Below, piece after piece: positions 7,241 through 8,726 of a stretch of 8,726 bases of DNA. The notes under the pieces were generated by a model. That model saw only the letters and a list, made by a program, of their open reading frames with translations, did no database searches and was not told where the DNA came from. The stretch comes from an uncultured Lachnospiraceae bacterium (GTDB lineage: Bacteria > Bacillota > Clostridia > Lachnospirales > Lachnospiraceae). Every line of letters starts with the position of its first letter. The stretch's first letter is position 1. The stretch is taken from assembly GCA_949935685.1 (NCBI GenBank), contig CATLGN010000049.1, forward strand, positions 1-8,726. Reading direction: 5' to 3'. The position numbers were made by a program, and so were the translations under genes.

Positions 7241-8726
7241 ATGATACGGTTTTTACTTTGCGTTACCGTACTCCCTGTGCTGCAGGGGCTTACATGGATC
7301 AGGCTGAAGAAAGAAAAGGAAACTGTCACGCTGTCGGAATGTTATGCGGCCGGTGTTCTGATTCTGTTCCTGTTTGGAGAGGCCGCTGCCTGTATTGTGA
7401 TTAAAACGGCGGGGAATTTTTCAGGATATTGCCGTATCATAGGTGGGATGGCCGCGGCCGGCGGCCTGCTTTCTCTGTTCGTAAACCGGAAAACCGCGGC
7501 GGCTCTGTGGCGGCGCACAACGGAGATGCTGCGATGGAAACCCGGCGCGGAAAAGAGATGGAAACGACAGGCAATGGAATATGTTCTTTTGGTCTTTCTG
7601 ATCGGAATACAGATCGCCGGTTATTTTCTGTTTGTGCCGGATACCGGGGCAGATACGATGACGGAAACCATATGGACTGCGGTTGCCACAGACACTGTTT
7701 TTCAGCGTAATCCGGTGACGGGCGGCCTGCTTGCCAATGGCATGTATCCGCTTTATAAACTGAATGCGTTTCCGCTGCTGTATGGAGCGTTATATCGTCT
7801 GTGCGGCATGCCAATGGCGGAATTTCTGTATCTGGCGATACCCGTCTGGATCATATTTTTGAATCTTGTCATCTGGTATGCGTGGAGCGGCGCGTTTTTT
7901 GAAGAACAGAAGGAAAAGAAAAACCTGTTTGTGATTTTTGCTTCCCTTTTGCTGATCATGGGAGACGGTGAAACACGTTCTTATGCATATGGCCTGCTGC
8001 ACAATGGCTGGAGCGGTATTACGGCGGCCAGAGTAACGGCTCTTTTCTTTGGGGCGTACATAGTGTATCGGATGCTGACCAAAAAGGACTGGATTTATGG
8101 TATTACAGGGATTGTATTGTCTGTCGTCGGCCTGTTTTTTGCGCGGCCCATGCTCTGGCCGGTGGGCATCGCTTTTTCTTCCGGCGATACGGGCAGACGA
8201 TGGGGGATGTTGCTGATTGCCGCCGTGGCCCTGTATCTTGTAAGGGAACGAACCGGGAAAAAATGGAAAAAACGGGAGATCGCTCTGCTGATTGCCTGTC
8301 TGCTGCTCAGCCTGATTTCCGGCAGTCCGTTCGCCGTGCTTGGAACGGCATATGCCATGACCGTAATATGGGGCGTGGCAGAAGAATGGAAAAAGGGTGT
8401 GCCGATGTTTGTCGGTTTTCTGATATTGATCTGTATGACCGGCACCGTGCTGCCGTTTCAGGCCGATATTCCGAGAAATGCGTATGTTTCTTCACAGGAA
8501 CGGGAGATACAGGATAAAATTCTTTTTCTTGCGGAAAAATATAAAGGGGATGTTATGCTTGTGGCGCCGGAGACGGTTATGGAACGCGCGCGGTTGGAAA
8601 GCGGCCGCATCCTTTTGCCGTATGGCAAGGATCTCTGGCGGGACGGGTGTAATCGAGAGGTTAATTCCATTTACGGTTATGAAGAAAAAGCGCTGATTTT
8701 GTATGAACAAATGAAGGTCGATTATA
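7241..8726 (+). CDS. Polytopic membrane protein of unknown function, DUF6077-like (3' end outside window)
   Basis: The frame opens at ATG 7241 and stays open for 495 codons to the right edge with no stop. A strong AAAGGAG site (7228-7234) sits 6 bases before the ATG. I count about 10 hydrophobic segments, at roughly residues 1-20, 34-56, 62-82, 111-132, 194-216, 228-241, 257-278, 284-311, 321-334 and 346-404 (the last probably two or three helices). A loop after the fourth helix has DTVFQRNPVTGG at 151-162 and AFPLLYGALYRLCG at 176-189. Residues about 405-495 are soluble and mixed (YVSSQEREIQDK, VAPETVMERA). The layout recalls clostridial DUF6077 proteins and GT-C type glycosyltransferases; this is from memory of the pattern, not a search. 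As last visible gene of the GDP-fucose operon it may act in glycan transfer or polymerisation at the membrane, but no catalytic motif is certain. Its base composition resembles that of its neighbours. Confidence 0.85.
   Translation, partial: MIRFLLCVTVLPVLQGLTWIRLKKEKETVTLSECYAAGVLILFLFGEAAACIVIKTAGNFSGYCRIIGGMAAAGGLLSLFVNRKTAAALWRRTTEMLRWKPGAEKRWKRQAMEYVLLVFLIGIQIAGYFLFVPDTGADTMTETIWTAVATDTVFQRNPVTGGLLANGMYPLYKLNAFPLLYGALYRLCGMPMAEFLYLAIPVWIIFLNLVIWYAWSGAFFEEQKEKKNLFVIFASLLLIMGDGETRSYAYGLLHNGWSGITAARVTALFFGAYIVYRMLTKKDWIYGITGIVLSVVGLFFARPMLWPVGIAFSSGDTGRRWGMLLIAAVALYLVRERTGKKWKKREIALLIACLLLSLISGSPFAVLGTAYAMTVIWGVAEEWKKGVPMFVGFLILICMTGTVLPFQADIPRNAYVSSQEREIQDKILFLAEKYKGDVMLVAPETVMERARLESGRILLPYGKDLWRDGCNREVNSIYGYEEKALILYEQMKVDY

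Noticed and set aside
7429..7814. Short frames on both strands at the start of the last gene
   Set aside because: They are out-of-frame shadows of the 495-codon membrane protein frame that begins at 7241 and runs off the window.

Overview
The window looks like part of a surface or extracellular polysaccharide locus from a low-to-mid GC Gram-positive anaerobe. A member of the Clostridia, probably Lachnospiraceae, is the best guess. This rests on purine-rich Shine-Dalgarno sites, a secreted CotH protein with Fn3-like and lamin-tail domains, a YuiD-type membrane protein, and a polytopic membrane protein of a type I associate with that family. The taxonomic call is inference. No rRNA, tRNA, CRISPR array, insertion sequence or phage gene was found.

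Layout. (1) Bases 2-961, plus strand: the C-terminal two thirds of a UDP-glucose 6-dehydrogenase, entering from the left edge. (2) Bases 963-994: a hairpin terminator shared with the convergent gene that follows. (3) Minus strand, 3836-1028: a two-gene unit, first a YuiD/divergent-PAP2 membrane protein and then a large secreted CotH-like protein. (4) Bases 3837-4057: a divergent control region with a promoter candidate on each strand and a perfect 13-base palindrome over the plus-strand -35 box. (5) Plus strand, 4058 to the right edge: a tight operon gmd - fcl - manC - polytopic membrane protein.

How the genes work together. ManC makes GDP-mannose from mannose-1-phosphate and GTP. Gmd dehydrates it to GDP-4-keto-6-deoxymannose, and Fcl epimerises and reduces that to GDP-L-fucose. 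Ugd supplies UDP-glucuronate. The locus therefore supplies two activated sugars suited to an acidic, fucose-containing glycan. The membrane protein at the end of the operon is of unknown function; by position it may act in glycan assembly or transfer. No phosphomannomutase, glycosyltransferase, flippase or polymerase is recognisable inside the window, so those steps must lie elsewhere.

Two starts are set internal to their longest reading frames (fcl at 5187, the YuiD-type gene at 3836) because good ribosome binding sites sit there. The window is mostly recognisable biology. The parts most worth following are the membrane protein cut by the right edge, the divergent CotH protein inside the sugar locus, the palindrome at the operon promoter, and a Gln in place of a catalytic Glu in Ugd.
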